A stretch of DNA of 64,000 nt. It comes from Thuidium tamariscinum. Lineage: Eukaryota; Streptophyta; Bryopsida; Hypnales; Thuidiaceae. The stretch is from positions 21,475,386 through 21,539,385 of the forward strand of contig OX344752.2 in the NCBI GenBank assembly GCA_947034885.2, written 5' to 3'. Both the position numbers and the translations under genes were made by a program. The notes under the pieces were generated by a model, which was not told the origin of the DNA, searched no databases, and saw only the letters and a program-made list of their open reading frames with translations. Positions 11,593 through 23,590 of this stretch are shown piece by piece; position 1 is the first letter of the stretch; each line of letters begins with the position of its first letter.

Positions 11593-14081
11593 TCAGAGTT
11601 CGTCGTGCCTCGCCCCCGCTCCAACCACCACCTTACAAATCTTGTACTCCGGAAACACAGGCGACGGCACACACGCATGCCTCTCCGCACAATGCTCATC
11701 TTCCTCACAGAAACACCACAGCTCCAGCGCACACAACTTCCCATACTCCGGTCCTCTCTTCTTCAAAATCGCCTCAAAAAGCGCCGGCTCAAAAACCCTG
11801 TTTGGGTCATGCTTCTCCTGCAACTGCCTCATCTTCTCAAAGCTCTCCTCCGGGAAATTCTCTCTCACATGGCACTTCGGGTGCCTAAAACTCCTCTCAT
11901 GGTTCTGCCCGTACGACGGCCGTCCTTTGTACTTACACAGAGTCAACTGCTCAATCGTCTCCCACACGAGGGCGTGTTTCCCTGGCTTCCTCGGAGTCCT
12001 CGCGGACGTCATGGGGAGCCACTGCACAAAAACCACGTCTTCACTCCCCGTGCTGGTGGAGAGAGGGGATGAGGTTCCGGAGCCGAAGCGCATCACGAAG
12101 GGACCAGATAAGCAGGACTTTCCATGCCCAGGGATGCGGGATGAAACTTCGGAAAGCTCCGAGAGGACGATGCGTTTGACGTCGTGGACCCAAGAGGACA
12201 AGAGAGAGCGTTTGATGACAAACTCACCGGCGGGGACCACGACGCCGGTGAGGTGAGATTCCCAGAAACAGTTGGGGGTGCATTCGGGAGAGACGGGGAC
12301 GCGGTTGGTGGGGAGAGTGGCGTGGGTGGTGAGGTGCTGGTTGTTGTCGTGGAAAACGGGGAAGCGCATTCCCCATTGTGCCACGCTGCATGCCGCTGTA
12401 CGAGAGACAAGGGGGGCAGGGTTAGCAAACAGAAACTTCGAACAGGAAACGGAAAGCTTCAAACAGGACGATGAGGGCTGTCAAGAGGAGTTACATGCGA
12501 TCCTCGTTGCAAATTTAATGTGTAAAGGTTTAGATGTTCTTTGTGGTCTCACAAAAGAGATTTTCCAGGGGTTTTCTACTGGTTTCAAGCAAGAGTCTGG
12601 TAAGGTGAGAGGTAAGGGGTTCTCGTCATGACTTGTTGGAGCTCAGCGGACCAATTAATTGTCCGTCTTCCACAGACAGTGTTGACAAGCGGTTTGTGAG
12701 ACCCCAAAGACGAAATTGACAGAAATTGGTTGCAAAGTTTCTGAAATGAGGTTAGTCTTGAGTTAGAATGAAAGGACGTAGTGTTCAATTGATGATCCAA
12801 GAATGGAACAACAATTGAACATTGAAGATTGAAGGATTTTCTTATCACAATCAGAGATTGAAGAGACGTTATCAACCCTTGAAGATTACACAGAAATTGC
12901 TATGTTATGTCAAAGAACGCGACGAAAAGTTGTGATCCCACGTCAAAGTATTTGTTCCGCGCGGGATTCTCAACGAACTCCTAGTGAATTTGAAGAAACA
13001 TTCTCAAGCAAGAGGGCTTGCACTCACCTGCATTCAAGCCATCCGCGGCCTCCGAGTCATCTGCCACATCGTTCCCCCAAGCCGCATGCAACTCACTCAA
13101 CGACTTAGCAACGTCATCTCCAATACCCAACAACATCACATTTGTCCCATTCACATCAAGCGCCGGCACCCCCTCCTCTCCCTCCCTCACGGTCTTCAAC
13201 AAAATGTTTCTATAAATCCCAAGATCCGGTCGCCAGTACGCCATCACAAACTTCGTCTCTTTTCTCGTAACCCTTTCCAACTCCTCCACCATCCCCTCAT
13301 CATCCAAATCGTCTCTCACTTCCACTTCCGTCCTCGACCACGGCTCCAGTTGCAACGTCACCTCCGTGACCACTCCCATCAACCCCAGTCCCCCAAGTAA
13401 GCCCTCTCCTTCCTCTGCTCCCACATCACTCACCACCACTTCGCCTTTGGCGTTCACCCACTTGAGCTTCGTCACGATTTCAGCAAGAGAGGAGCCTGCG
13501 CCATGTGCGGAAGCGGAGATAACGCCCCCAACGGTGAGATTCGCGTACATAGAGGGCGCGCCTGCTAGTACCGACATGTTGTTTGCTTCAGCCGCTTCTA
13601 AAAGACTTAGCAGCGTCATGCCGGCTTCGACTGTGAGCTGGTGAGCGTCCTTGTTGACGTCCACCACGCGGTTCATTCTGTGGAGGAGCAAGTGGATTGC
13701 TGTAACGGATCTATGATGATCTTCTGTGGGTTCTTTCTTCCCGTTGAACCCGAATTCGAGCTTGGTGCTTGCGTATTTCCCTGGGCAGACGAACCCTGCC
13801 GCGGAGTGCGTCCCACGGCGCGAGGCGCGGATCTTCACTGGGGTGCCCTTGTTTGTGTACTTCTTGATGAGCGAGCTGATTTCGGCGGTGCTTGTTACGG
13901 TGATGTGCAGGTCTGAAGTGCATTTGAAGAGGGTGGAAGCCGCGTAGAGCGTCGTGCTGGTGTCGCGGTGCGTCATGCCCTCACTCGCAATTGGGTCCTC
14001 GGCTTGGGCTACCCCTGGGACTGACAAGAGGTGCAGTAGAACTGCGATTGCAAATCCCCTCAACGCAGCTTTTCGAGACAT
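11593..14081 (-). CDS. L-gulonolactone oxidase-like FAD-dependent aldonolactone oxidase with ER-retention signal
   Basis: Two exons, 14081-13028 and 12395-11593, join in matching phase (1054 nt plus 803 nt), giving about 618 residues, close to plant GulLO proteins. The intron begins GTGAGT and ends ACAG. I chose the second in-frame Met (MSRKAALRG) because it starts a clear signal peptide ending VAQA at about residue 27. An FAD_binding_4-type domain follows, with the conserved TVGGVISASAHGAG motif at residues 183-196. The exon 2 product matches the C-terminal ALO-type region, including the cysteine-rich tail (CxxxxWCFCEEDEHC) seen in plant GulLOs. The protein ends RHDEL, an HDEL-type ER-retrieval signal. 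Family members oxidise L-gulono- or galactono-lactones toward ascorbate. This copy has no visible lesion; substrate is unproven. Confidence 0.8.
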
Positions 14082-14602
14082 TTTGCTCCAAATTGTGGCT
14101 GTGATTACACTCAGACCCCTCTGAATCGAATCTAGATACACTCTTGTTCTGCAGCTCTGAAACAATCTTCACTCTTGTCAGCGGTGAATCCCACTACTTT
14201 CGTTGCGCAGCTGTGAATCTGCACGCTGGTTATGCAGCTTCGAATCTGGTTGTACAGGAGCTCGTTGATGGAGTGCAAATCGATCCGGAATGCAAATTTA
14301 TGTCGCTCTGGTGACGATGGAGAATTGCCAGGGGCATGGAAAGCATGGCAGCTGGTTTATTAGTGTGGATTGAATTAAGTTAGTCTGCTACCGTAACGCT
14401 TTAAGCACAGTGGTTGACATCATCAGACGGACTGTTGTCCGAAAAGACGCGATTCGAGTTGGTTTCTTGTCCGTTTGGGGGGAGACGCTAGGGATCTTCC
14501 GAGGGATCTTCTCTGGACGAGTGGTGTTTCTCTGATTGGAATTATTCTTCGGATGAGGATTGTACGACAAATGCTGATTCAGAACTAGCCCGGCCTCAGG
14601 GA
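12094..14602. repeat. duplicated segment containing most of the oxidase gene (copy A)
   Basis: About 2.5 kb, from CATCACGAAGGG at 12092 to CCTCAGGGA near 14602, recurs almost base for base at 21341-22298 plus 31690-33261. Only scattered single-base differences and a few small indels separate the copies. Homology covers the promoter region, exon 1, the intron and about the first third of exon 2. The duplication is therefore recent and older than the insertion that splits the other copy. Confidence 0.9.
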
Positions 14603-15305
14603 TTCTCCGTAACAGCCTGCAGCTGAAGTCAAAACTGGGAACTGTAGACGGCGATGGCTGGTTCAGACCTTTTCCTCGGAAATGAGGAAATCCGTTCAGT
14701 GTGCACTTGTTGAGGGCCAGGGTGATTCCCCGAGGGAAAGTGCCGAAAATTTTCAACTTTCTACGCATGGCAAAATTCGCAAGTCTTGAATTTATATTTG
14801 CAATTAGAGGCCCCAAATTAGCAAGGCCGGTGTAAGAGATAAATTAATCAAGCCTAATATAGGTTGGGGTCTTTCTATTACTTGCACTTTTGGAATGACT
14901 AAGGATCGTTTCCCATTGAGCACTTGTACGTCCAGGCCTTCGATTGTAGACCTGGAAGGGCCGAACCCCCCGTCTGAACCCCCAATTTTGACAATGAGAC
15001 AAATCCGTCTCTCCTACAGATCTGAATTTCCATCTTATTTAACTTGAAGATGCCGGGAAGGCAGGGGCTGTCGGAAGTGGGGAGGCGTCTAGGCCTGAAG
15101 GTCCAGGCAAAGTGGGAAAGCCAAACCACCCAATCCACCTTCCAGCTCCCCCTCTAGCCCCTGGACCTCTAGCTTGCTAATGGGAACGGCCCTAAAGGGA
15201 GGCAAGCTAGGGATTGGTTCACCCAAATTGTCTTTTAGACCAATTATAGATGAAAAAGGTTGAGCCAATCATCATAGCTTAAAGCCTAGGCCTAGGCATA
15301 TATAG

Positions 15306-16034
15306 GGGTGATTGCAAGAAAGACCGGTACTATTTTTGCGTCACACTTTGAATGACGGAGTTGTTATTGATTATAACTTTTAAAGTATGAACCTTATGAA
15401 CTTGAAATTTTGACTAAAGATTTCTAACATGACAACAATCAAATTCCTTATTTTTCAAAAAATTTCAAAAATCATTTTATAATTAAATTTCAATTAAGCT
15501 AATTTATCACACTTTGCGGTTTAGGGTTTTTTAGTACAGGGGAGCATTAAAAATTAATGATCTAAAGCTGAAATTTCTGTGGCCTATTCCCATACTAGGT
15601 AGGCATGTTTCCACCAAAGGAAATCTTAAAAATCATTATTCTCTTTCCTCTACATATGCGTGAACAGGCCTCCCTTGCGCGCATACTTTTGAACAATTAA
15701 GATGGTTTTGAGATCATTATTTTGGTGAAATCTCTTCATTATAAAGTTCTCCCCAATTGCCAATTTTTTAAAAAAAATTCTTTTTCCTATTTTTTACAAA
15801 TTAAAATGTCAAAGTACCTATTTTCATGAAAATTTGCACTTTTCTAGTTCTCCTACTTAGAGAATTTTCCTACACTTTTCCTTCCTAGGGTACCTTCTTC
15901 TTAGAAGTATATACCTAAAACTTATTTTTTACATTTTTTTTAAATTGTTTTTCTAATTATACAGTACTCCCGAAAATTTCAGCAATACTGTGGAAAATGC
16001 TACATAAATCGGTCGGTCTTTCTTGCAATGACCC
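15306..16034. mobile_element. MITE-like element, family copy 1 (729 bp)
   Basis: Starts GGGTGATTGCAAGAAAG and ends with the inverted form CTTTCTTGCAATGACCC. The bases ATAG flank both ends, suggesting a 4-bp target duplication. The interior is AT-rich without coding capacity. Copies 2-4 are at 18710, 30416 and 60775. Confidence 0.7.
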
Positions 16035-18709
16035 ATAGGAAGTACTTATATAGAAAAAATAGGCTCATCTTGGAATGAGAGCTACTCTCAAAACATTATT
16101 CATTGGTTTGTAGGAGGCTCTTTGAAGAGAACCTTAGTATTTAAAGAAAGCATGTTCTTCCAAGAGATGAAGCGGCTTGACTTCTTACGATCATACAAAC
16201 AAAGATCTCAAGGTAATTCTAGGTCTTTAAGAATGTGTTGAGGACCTATATATGCTTGTTATTATCCCCTTGAGGACTAGGAGATAGTCTATATTTCCAA
16301 AATTGTAAAAATATATTGTAGAATGCAATTTAGAATAAAAATAATACAACAACTCCCAAAAATGGTTGTAAAATATGAACCATAGATCTCATTCATATGG
16401 AGTTAAATCAAACATTACAATAACCAATATTTTTCAATAAAATTTGAAACCAAAAATTGAAAATTCCTTTAAAAATCAATTGCATATTTGTAACCTTTAT
16501 AAAAAAATTCTTTGATCTACTTTGAACCATTCTTGCATTTTACAACAATTGAGGTTGCCTTTCATTTTTCTCACTTCTTATGGCTAGATGCTCATAGCCT
16601 CACACCAAATTTCATGTGGAAAGGGTTGATTACAATGCATCAAAATGAATTCTATATCGATTACTTTAGTAAAAATGCAATGGCCATTAAGTAACTACAT
16701 CTAAAATGAAACAAATTAGTATTTGAGTACAAATCCCTTTATTTCCATTAATTCCATTAAGTTTTTGAGGTTGGATCTTAAAAGGGAGTCAAAAGGAGAT
16801 TCTTGATTCCATCCACATGCATTTTGTAGACAATGTATGAATAAACTAATAATTTTCAAAGTTCTAAAAGTGAGTATATCCAAAATCAACCTATGTTTTC
16901 AAATTCAAAAGACCTTCATTTTTGGCAAAATCTGCATAGGACTGTTTTAATTACAAATAGGTTACAAGTAGAGCAAACACAAACTTCCATCATGTTGGAA
17001 TCAAAAAAAAGCTTTCAAGTTTTTAGAGATGAGATTGTCTTCTTAGAATTTCATGATGTTTCCACTTCCATACAAGTAGGGAGAAGCTACATTTTCAGAA
17101 TAGTTTTGGGTTTTTGACAACACAAAATGCAACCAAAAACTTCAAGTCTAATGTTCAAAATTGCATTTTGGAAACCCGGAAATTTCCTTCCTTGTTTTCG
17201 TGAGCCTATCGCTAAAAAATTTCCCTCGAAAATATCTAACTTTTTGGCTGCCTTGCAAATATTACACACTTCCATGTAGAATCCTAGAATTCCTATTATG
17301 TATTTTTGCAAATTTTGGTCAATTATGGTGCATAAAAGGTCACTCCCTTTCACCTCACATTTCAAGTTTTCTAGCAGTGCAAAACTGCCAAAGTTTATCC
17401 AGTTGGTTTGGAGGTCTCCCTGTCAAGAGTGATTGGTCAAATATTTGTGGGAAATTTGGTATTAATTGGTTATGGGAGATTGGAAATTGCAGTGGAAATA
17501 GCCCAGCAAAGAGTATCCCACTGATGCCTCTTAAGTGTGACCTCATTCCAGAGCTGGTGACGTGAAGCAATCCGAAAGCCAGATTCCGTTTGTCCGTGAG
17601 ATCATCAACTGGGACCACGGACTCCACAAGGAGGGCTGCCCTCTCGCTCGACCACTCGAAGTAATTCGAGGGGTGCAAGTAAAACAAAAAGTTCCGTATT
17701 TTGTGCTCATCTAATTTACTTTGGACACACTTCCTAACAAACTAGGGGTCTATGATTGCAAATATGAATTCAGATTTTTTTTTTAAAATTATTTGAAAAA
17801 ATAAAAAAATTCTAGTGTTTTTCCAAGCAACCGAGCAAGGGGTTAGTTCACCCCAATCCCAAGGAGGAAGGACATTAAATCCTACCATTAAAAGTGGGCC
17901 CACCAAGCAGGATTTATCCTAAGGATAAATGTTGAATTTTTTTTTTGCACAAATTATTTCTTGCAAATTCTCAATTCCTATTTGCAATTCAAGACCCTAA
18001 ATTAGCTAAATGGAGTGAAGAACTTATAAAAATAGGGGAATTTTTTACTTTTATCCCTAGATAATACAAGTTTTACCCTATTGGGCCCACTCACCTTCAA
18101 TGGTAGGATTTAACACCCTGTTCCAAGAAGGGTGTTTTAAACTACTAGTCCCAATTCCAAAGGCTTGTTTTATACTTAGGGCCGGATTGAAGGTTGGCCG
18201 AGTTTAAACTAATAGAGTCATTCAATTTCTTCAAATTTCACCCAAGGGTTTTACATTTGAGGCCAGACCAAAGTACAACTCATCTTACGTGTCATCTTAG
18301 GGGGCATGGTTTTGGCACCAATCCATTCGGCCTCGAGAGAGAAATGGGGAGAAAGTTTTGGGTGGTTGGAAATCCCATCTAGGACCAAATTGGGTTCCTC
18401 TGTTGGATCAAAGAAATATTGTAGATTATCTAATAGGATGGCTACTTTCAACTTTTTATGTTAATTTTTGTGTTAATTTTGAGTTTTGAGAGGCTTTCTA
18501 GTGTGTTTGTGTTCTAATTGGATTATTTTGTATGTCTTTGGACCAATTTGGAATGCAGTTTTGTTATGTAAATTCCAAGTTGGAATTTGAGTGTCGTCTG
18601 TCAGGTAGTTGTAAGCTGAAGCTAATTGGGTAGCTGGTTGGTAGGTCAACTTAGATCTTCATTGGAAGGTTGTAGAGTAAATCCAAGTCGGATTTTGAAA
18701 TGTCAATTT

Positions 18710-19441
18710 GGGTGATTGCAAGAAACACTGATCCTATTTCATGTCACAAATGGAATTTCGTTGTTCTTTTCTACTATAATTTTTGAATAAAAATATTTGA
18801 GAACATGAAATAATTATTGTACTTCTCTAACTTGATGGTTTTTACATCCCTTATTTTTCAAAAATAGAAAATAATAATTTTATATTTAAAATTAATTTTT
18901 GTTAATTTGTCACAAACTAAGGTTTAGGGTTTTTTATCACGTTAGGAGTACCCAAATTTAATGATCTAAAGTTGAAATTTTTATGGTGCATTTGCATAGT
19001 AGGAAAGTATATTCTTACCAAAGGAAATCTAAAAATATATTATTTTATGTTCTCCACATGCATATAAACAACATTCCAATTGCACGCAATTTTTGACCAT
19101 TGACAATGGTTCTAAGATTAATTTTTTGGTGAAATCTCATCACCATCAACTCTTTTGGAATGGAAAATTTTTAGATTTGAAAAAAATATTTTCCTATTTT
19201 TTACAAATTAAAATGTAAATATGCCCATTTTCATGAGATTTTCCACTTTTCTAGTTCTCCTACTTAGAGAATTTTCCTAAGCTTTTCCTCTATAGGGTAC
19301 CTTCTTCTTTAAGGTGTATACATTGTACATATTTTTCATATTTTTTAGAAATTGTTTTTCTAATTAAATAGTACTCCTAAAGAAAAAGGGGGTGTACTGT
19401 AAAACGCTACGGAAAATGGACGGTGTTTCTTGCAGTGACCC
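18710..19441. mobile_element. MITE-like element, family copy 2 (732 bp)
   Basis: Starts GGGTGATTGCAAGAAAC and ends GTTTCTTGCAGTGACCC in the inverted sense. Both sides are flanked by ATTT. The internal sequence aligns along its length with copy 1, for example the shared block around TTTTCTAGTTCTCCTACTTAG. Confidence 0.7.
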
Positions 19442-20559
19442 ATTTGGAGTAGTTGGAGGTTGATAGGTTGCTTGTCAATTTCCAATTTGGATTGTTTAGC
19501 TAGCGACAACTTGATTTTGCAGTTCCAATTTGTATTTTGTTGTGCGGTTAGGCTCCCAAGTCGGAGTAGTTTTGGTAACTGATTTTTGGTTTCCTATTAG
19601 GTTGTGTCTTTCAATTTTATTCTCACCTAGTATTGAGTAAGTCCGCTATGAGTTCCAGCCTATCATGTTGTGTATTTTCTTTGGTTGTGTGTATTTCCAA
19701 ATAAGAAATTTGTTTGTTTTTGATGTATGTGTGCTGAATGGATCAACAAGTTCGTTTGAGCCTGTATTACAAATTGGAGAGTTGTGCAAGTAAAGAGGAA
19801 TTATTTCGATTTGTGGAAGAGAAGTGATTAGCAATTTGGAATGATTGAGAGAAGATTCTGTCCAAATCGGAGTATGGAATTAGTGGGACATGAGGACTAT
19901 AGAATTTTAAGTCCACAATTTGGAATTTGTGTTGCGATGAAAACAATTGAGTAAATTAGTGGTATTTGGAATTTGAATTTAAAACATGATTCCAAATAGG
20001 AGATTTTAAATCAACTCAGAGAGTAATTTTCATGAATTTTAGTGGAGTTGAGTAGGGATAATGTAAGGACAGGAATAATAAATAAAATTGCAGAAGGATG
20101 TCCTATTCGGAGATTTTGAGAACAAATTATATAGAAACAGTTATGTACTTAATGGTGATTTGCTCACCAAATCGGAATTAACCCCTAAAGTTTTTTGACT
20201 ATGTCTTCACCAAAATTGCTCCAAAACTGTCATTTTTAGGATAACTATCAAAGTTTAGAAAAAATACATTTTTAGAATAAAGTAACTGTAGGATCTTAGA
20301 TTAAACTAGTTTGAGAGCATGTACAAAAAAATTCAGAAAATTCTGCCATGTAGATTGTAAGATAATAGTGTTTGAAGTTACAAAAATCCCTTTTTTATCA
20401 CTGCGGAAATCCGGGCAGCTGCACTTCAGAAGGCCACATTTGTATGAAAAAATATTCAAAATGGTTGTTACTCTTTGGATTCATTCTTCAATTCAAGTTG
20501 GCTACATGCTCAAAAAATTTCAAATCATTTCGAATTGTATAACATGTACAAAAAAAATA

Positions 20560-20835
20560 GTAAGTAGAGAGAAGTAGAGAATTATTCAAAACACTAAATG
20601 TTTAACAATTTATTTATTGAATTGAAAAATGACAATCTCAATGGTTCAAATGTTGTAATAAACATTCTACACCCAATGTTTTTTGTTTTTTTCAAAAATA
20701 TTGAAAATTGAGTAAAATAAAGGACTTCAAAGTTTATTTTAGAGTAGAGAATCCATAACTACCCGCAAACTAAAATTCTTCATAACTTTTAACTCATTAA
20801 TCCAAATGGAATGATTCAAAGCTTTCCACCTATAT
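20560..20835. repeat. dispersed repeat, inverted relative to 33700-33990
   Basis: The sequence around ACACCCAATGTTTTTTG and CATAACTACCCGCAAACTAA reappears in reverse complement at about 33700-33990 with moderate divergence. Family unknown. Confidence 0.5.
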
Positions 20836-21340
20836 ATAAATCTAGAAAACCAATTTCAAATTTTGGTTTCCAAAAAAAGTGATTTTTTCTTATCTGCCCG
20901 AACTGCCCGAGTTGAGAAACAAACAACATATTATGCAATAACTTTTCAACCATGTAGTCAAAAGTCATGAAAATTGTTGGGCTTGAAAGATACTCCTCGT
21001 CCACACCTTCTATTAAATTTTGGTTTCAAAATATAGAAATCTCTAGTCACACGTACCTGCCCAAAATCGCTATGTTGCCAAAAAAGCACTTTGGTCCTTT
21101 AGGGGTTAATTTGAGGCTATGTCAAGCTAATTTGAAGCCTATGTTGAGTGTATTAAGCCTGTGTGTACATTGGATTAATTTCCAAATTGGATTACAATGT
21201 TGAATGATGTTAATGAAGTGCAATTTGGGAATACATATATTGGTTGATGGTATGTAGTTGAGTGTTACCAAATTGGCTAATTTGCTAAGTGCCAAGTGAT
21301 CTCAGTTGAGAATAAATCAATTTGGTTATAATTTAATGAC

Positions 21341-22298
21341 CATCATGAAGGGACTAGATAAGCAGGACTTTCCATGCCCAGGGATGCGGGATGAAACTTC
21401 GGAAAGCTCCGAGAAGACGATGCGTTTGACGTCGTGGACCCAAGAGGACAAGAGAGAGCGTTTGATGACAAACTCACCGGCGGGGACCACGACGCCGGTG
21501 AGGTGAGATTCCCAGAAACAGTTGGGGGTGCATTCGGGAGAGACGGGGACGCGGTTGGTGGGGAGAGTGGCGTGGGTGGTGAGGTGCTGGTTGTTGTCGT
21601 GGAAAACGGGGAAGCGCATTCCCCATTGTGCCACGCTGCATGCCGCTGTACGAGAGACAAGGGAGGCAGGGTTAGCAAACAGAAACTTCGAACAGGAAAC
21701 GGAAAGCTTCAAACAGGACGATGAGGGCTGTCAAGAGGAGTTACATGCGATCCTCGTTGCAAATTTAATGTGTAAAGGTTTAGATGTTCTTTGTGGTCTC
21801 ACAAGAGAGATTTTCCAGGGGTTTTCTACTGGTTTCAAGCAAGAGTCTGGTAAGGTGAGAGGTAAGGGATTCTCGTCATGACTTGTTGGAGCTCAGTGGA
21901 CCAATTAATTGTCCGTCTTCCACAGACAGTGTTGACAAGCGGTTTGTGAGACCCCAAAGACGAAATTGACAGAAATTGGTTGCAAAGTTTCTGAAATGAG
22001 GTTAGTCTTGAGTTAGAATGAAAGGACGTAGTGTTCAATTGATGATCCAAGAATGGAACAACAATTGAACATTGAAGATTGAAGGATTTTCTTATCACAA
22101 TCAGAGATTGAAGAGACGTTATCAACCCTTGAAGATTACACAGAAATTGCTATGTTATGTCAAAGAACGCGACGAAAAGTTGTGATCCCACGTCAAAGTA
22201 TTTGTTCCGCGCGGGATTCTCAACGAACTCCTAGTGAATTTGAAGAAACATTCTCAAGCAAGAGGGCTTGCACTCACCTGCATTCAAGCCATCCGCGG
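21341..22298 (-). pseudogene. oxidase pseudogene copy B, 3' part (start of exon 2, intron, last bases of exon 1)
   Basis: Near-identical to 12094-13050. It retains the first part of exon 2, the intron and about 20 bp of exon 1. Exon 2 stops abruptly at about 21341, where homology ends, so roughly the last 170 residues including the Cys-rich tail and HDEL are missing. The other side is interrupted at 22298 by the hAT-like insertion. The two lesions make this copy non-functional. Confidence 0.85.
22291..22298. repeat. 8-bp target site duplication, left copy
   Basis: ATCCGCGG, identical to 31690-31697. The intact copy A has a single ATCCGCGG at the corresponding site, near 13041. Confidence 0.9.
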
Positions 22299-22489
22299 CA
22301 GGGTTTTCTTGTCGGACATATTTTTGGGTTTTGGTGTCGTATAGGACGTCTGACGTCGCGTGTCGCAGGTGACAACATGTCGCTACCCCGTCGCAGCCCG
22401 TCGAGTAAGGTAAAAAAAATTTACCCTACGGTAAATGGATTTGGCATACGTGGCAGATTGTTCAGAGTGACGTGGAACTTTAAGTAGGC

Positions 22490-22745
22490 GACTTCGGGTG
22501 GGGCGACTGCGCTTCAAGATAGGGCGACCACGTGTCTAATTTTGAGGGCGACTTCGGGAAGGGCGACCGCGCTTCAAAATAGGGCGACCACGTGTCCAAT
22601 TTTGAGGGCGACCTCTTGTCGAGGGGCGACCTTGGGTGGGCGACCTCTGGTTTGGGGGCGACCTCTTATCAAGAGGCGACCGCGGGTGGGCGACCTCTGG
22701 TCTAGGGGCGACCTCTTGTCAAGGGGCGACCGCGGGTGGGCGACC
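22490..22745. repeat. GGGCGACC array near the left end of the hAT-like element
   Basis: Many copies of GGGCGACC(T/G) words separated by 10-25 bp. The same word family, mainly in opposite orientation, occurs at the right end (31395-31500). Such inverted subterminal repeats are typical transposase-binding arrays in hAT and CACTA elements; the binding role here is inferred. Confidence 0.7.
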
Positions 22746-23590
22746 TCTTTGTTGCAATTGTCAAAAAAACACTTAAAACTGCCATTTTTAGTACAAAAAA
22801 CAAAAAAAATTAGAAATGAAATTTTTTTCATATATAATGGTAGGATCTTGTAATATTATAGTATGAGAATATGTGAAAAAAATTTCAAATATTTTCACCA
22901 CACAGATTGCAAGATAATTGCATTCAAAGTGTAGAAATTATGTTTTGGGGGACTCTGGTGACCTCGGGTGGGCGACCTCTTGTCTAGGGGCGACCTCGGG
23001 TAGGCGACCTCTGGTCTAGGGGCGACCTCTGGTCAAGGGGCGACCTCGGGTGGGCGACCTCTTTGTTGCAATTGTCAAAAAAACACTTAAAACTGCCATT
23101 TTTAGTACAAAAAACAAAAAAAATTAGAAATGAAATTTTTTTCATATATAATGGTAGGATCTTGTAATATTATAGTATGAGAATATGTGAAAAAAATTTC
23201 AAATATTTTCACCACACAGATTGCAAGATAATTGCATTCAAAGTGTAGAAATTATGTTTTGGGGGACTCTGGCGACCTCGGGTGGGCGACCTCTTGTCTA
23301 GGGGCGACCTCGGGTAGGCGACCTCTGGTCTAGGGGCGACCTCTGGTCAAGGGGCGACCTCTGGTCAAGGGGCGACCTCGGGTGGGCGACCTCTTTGTTG
23401 CAATTGTCAAAAAAACACTTAAAACTGCCATTTTTAGTACAAAAAACAAAAAAAATTAGAAATGAAATTTTTTTCATATATAATGGTAGGATCTTGTAAT
23501 ATTATAGTATGAGAATATGTGAAAAAAATTTCAAAAATTTTCACCACATAGATTGCAAGATAATTGCATTCAAAGTGAAAAAAAAATGTT
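22738..23590. repeat. three tandem 314-332-bp repeats
   Basis: CGACCTCTTTGTTGC starts each unit at 22741, 23055 and 23387. Each unit joins an AT-rich block of about 200 bp to a GCGACC-rich block. The second unit has an extra 18-bp internal duplication. The third ends in its AT-rich part. The copies are almost identical, so the amplification is recent. Confidence 0.85.

Larger units (their letters stand above)
14610..21340. other. long AT-rich intergenic region, two MITE-like elements, no genes seen
   Basis: Apart from the two related short elements at 15306-16034 and 18710-19441, and a repeat at 20560-20835 that reappears inverted at 33700-33990, I see only short chance frames rich in Phe, Ile, Lys and Asn. 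No RNA gene was recognised. Confidence 0.5.

Noticed and set aside
11458..12256. Two 204-codon plus-strand frames
   Set aside because: Shadows of oxidase exon 2, which has clear family similarity on the minus strand.
13366..13947. Plus-strand frames over oxidase exon 1 (and their copies at 32015-32596)
   Set aside because: Antisense shadows in a GC-rich exon; they duplicate simply because the exon is duplicated.
22490..23590. Possible CRISPR-like or regularly spaced repeat array
   Set aside because: GCGACC words are irregularly spaced, lie inside a plant transposon with proven 8-bp duplication, and have no cas genes.
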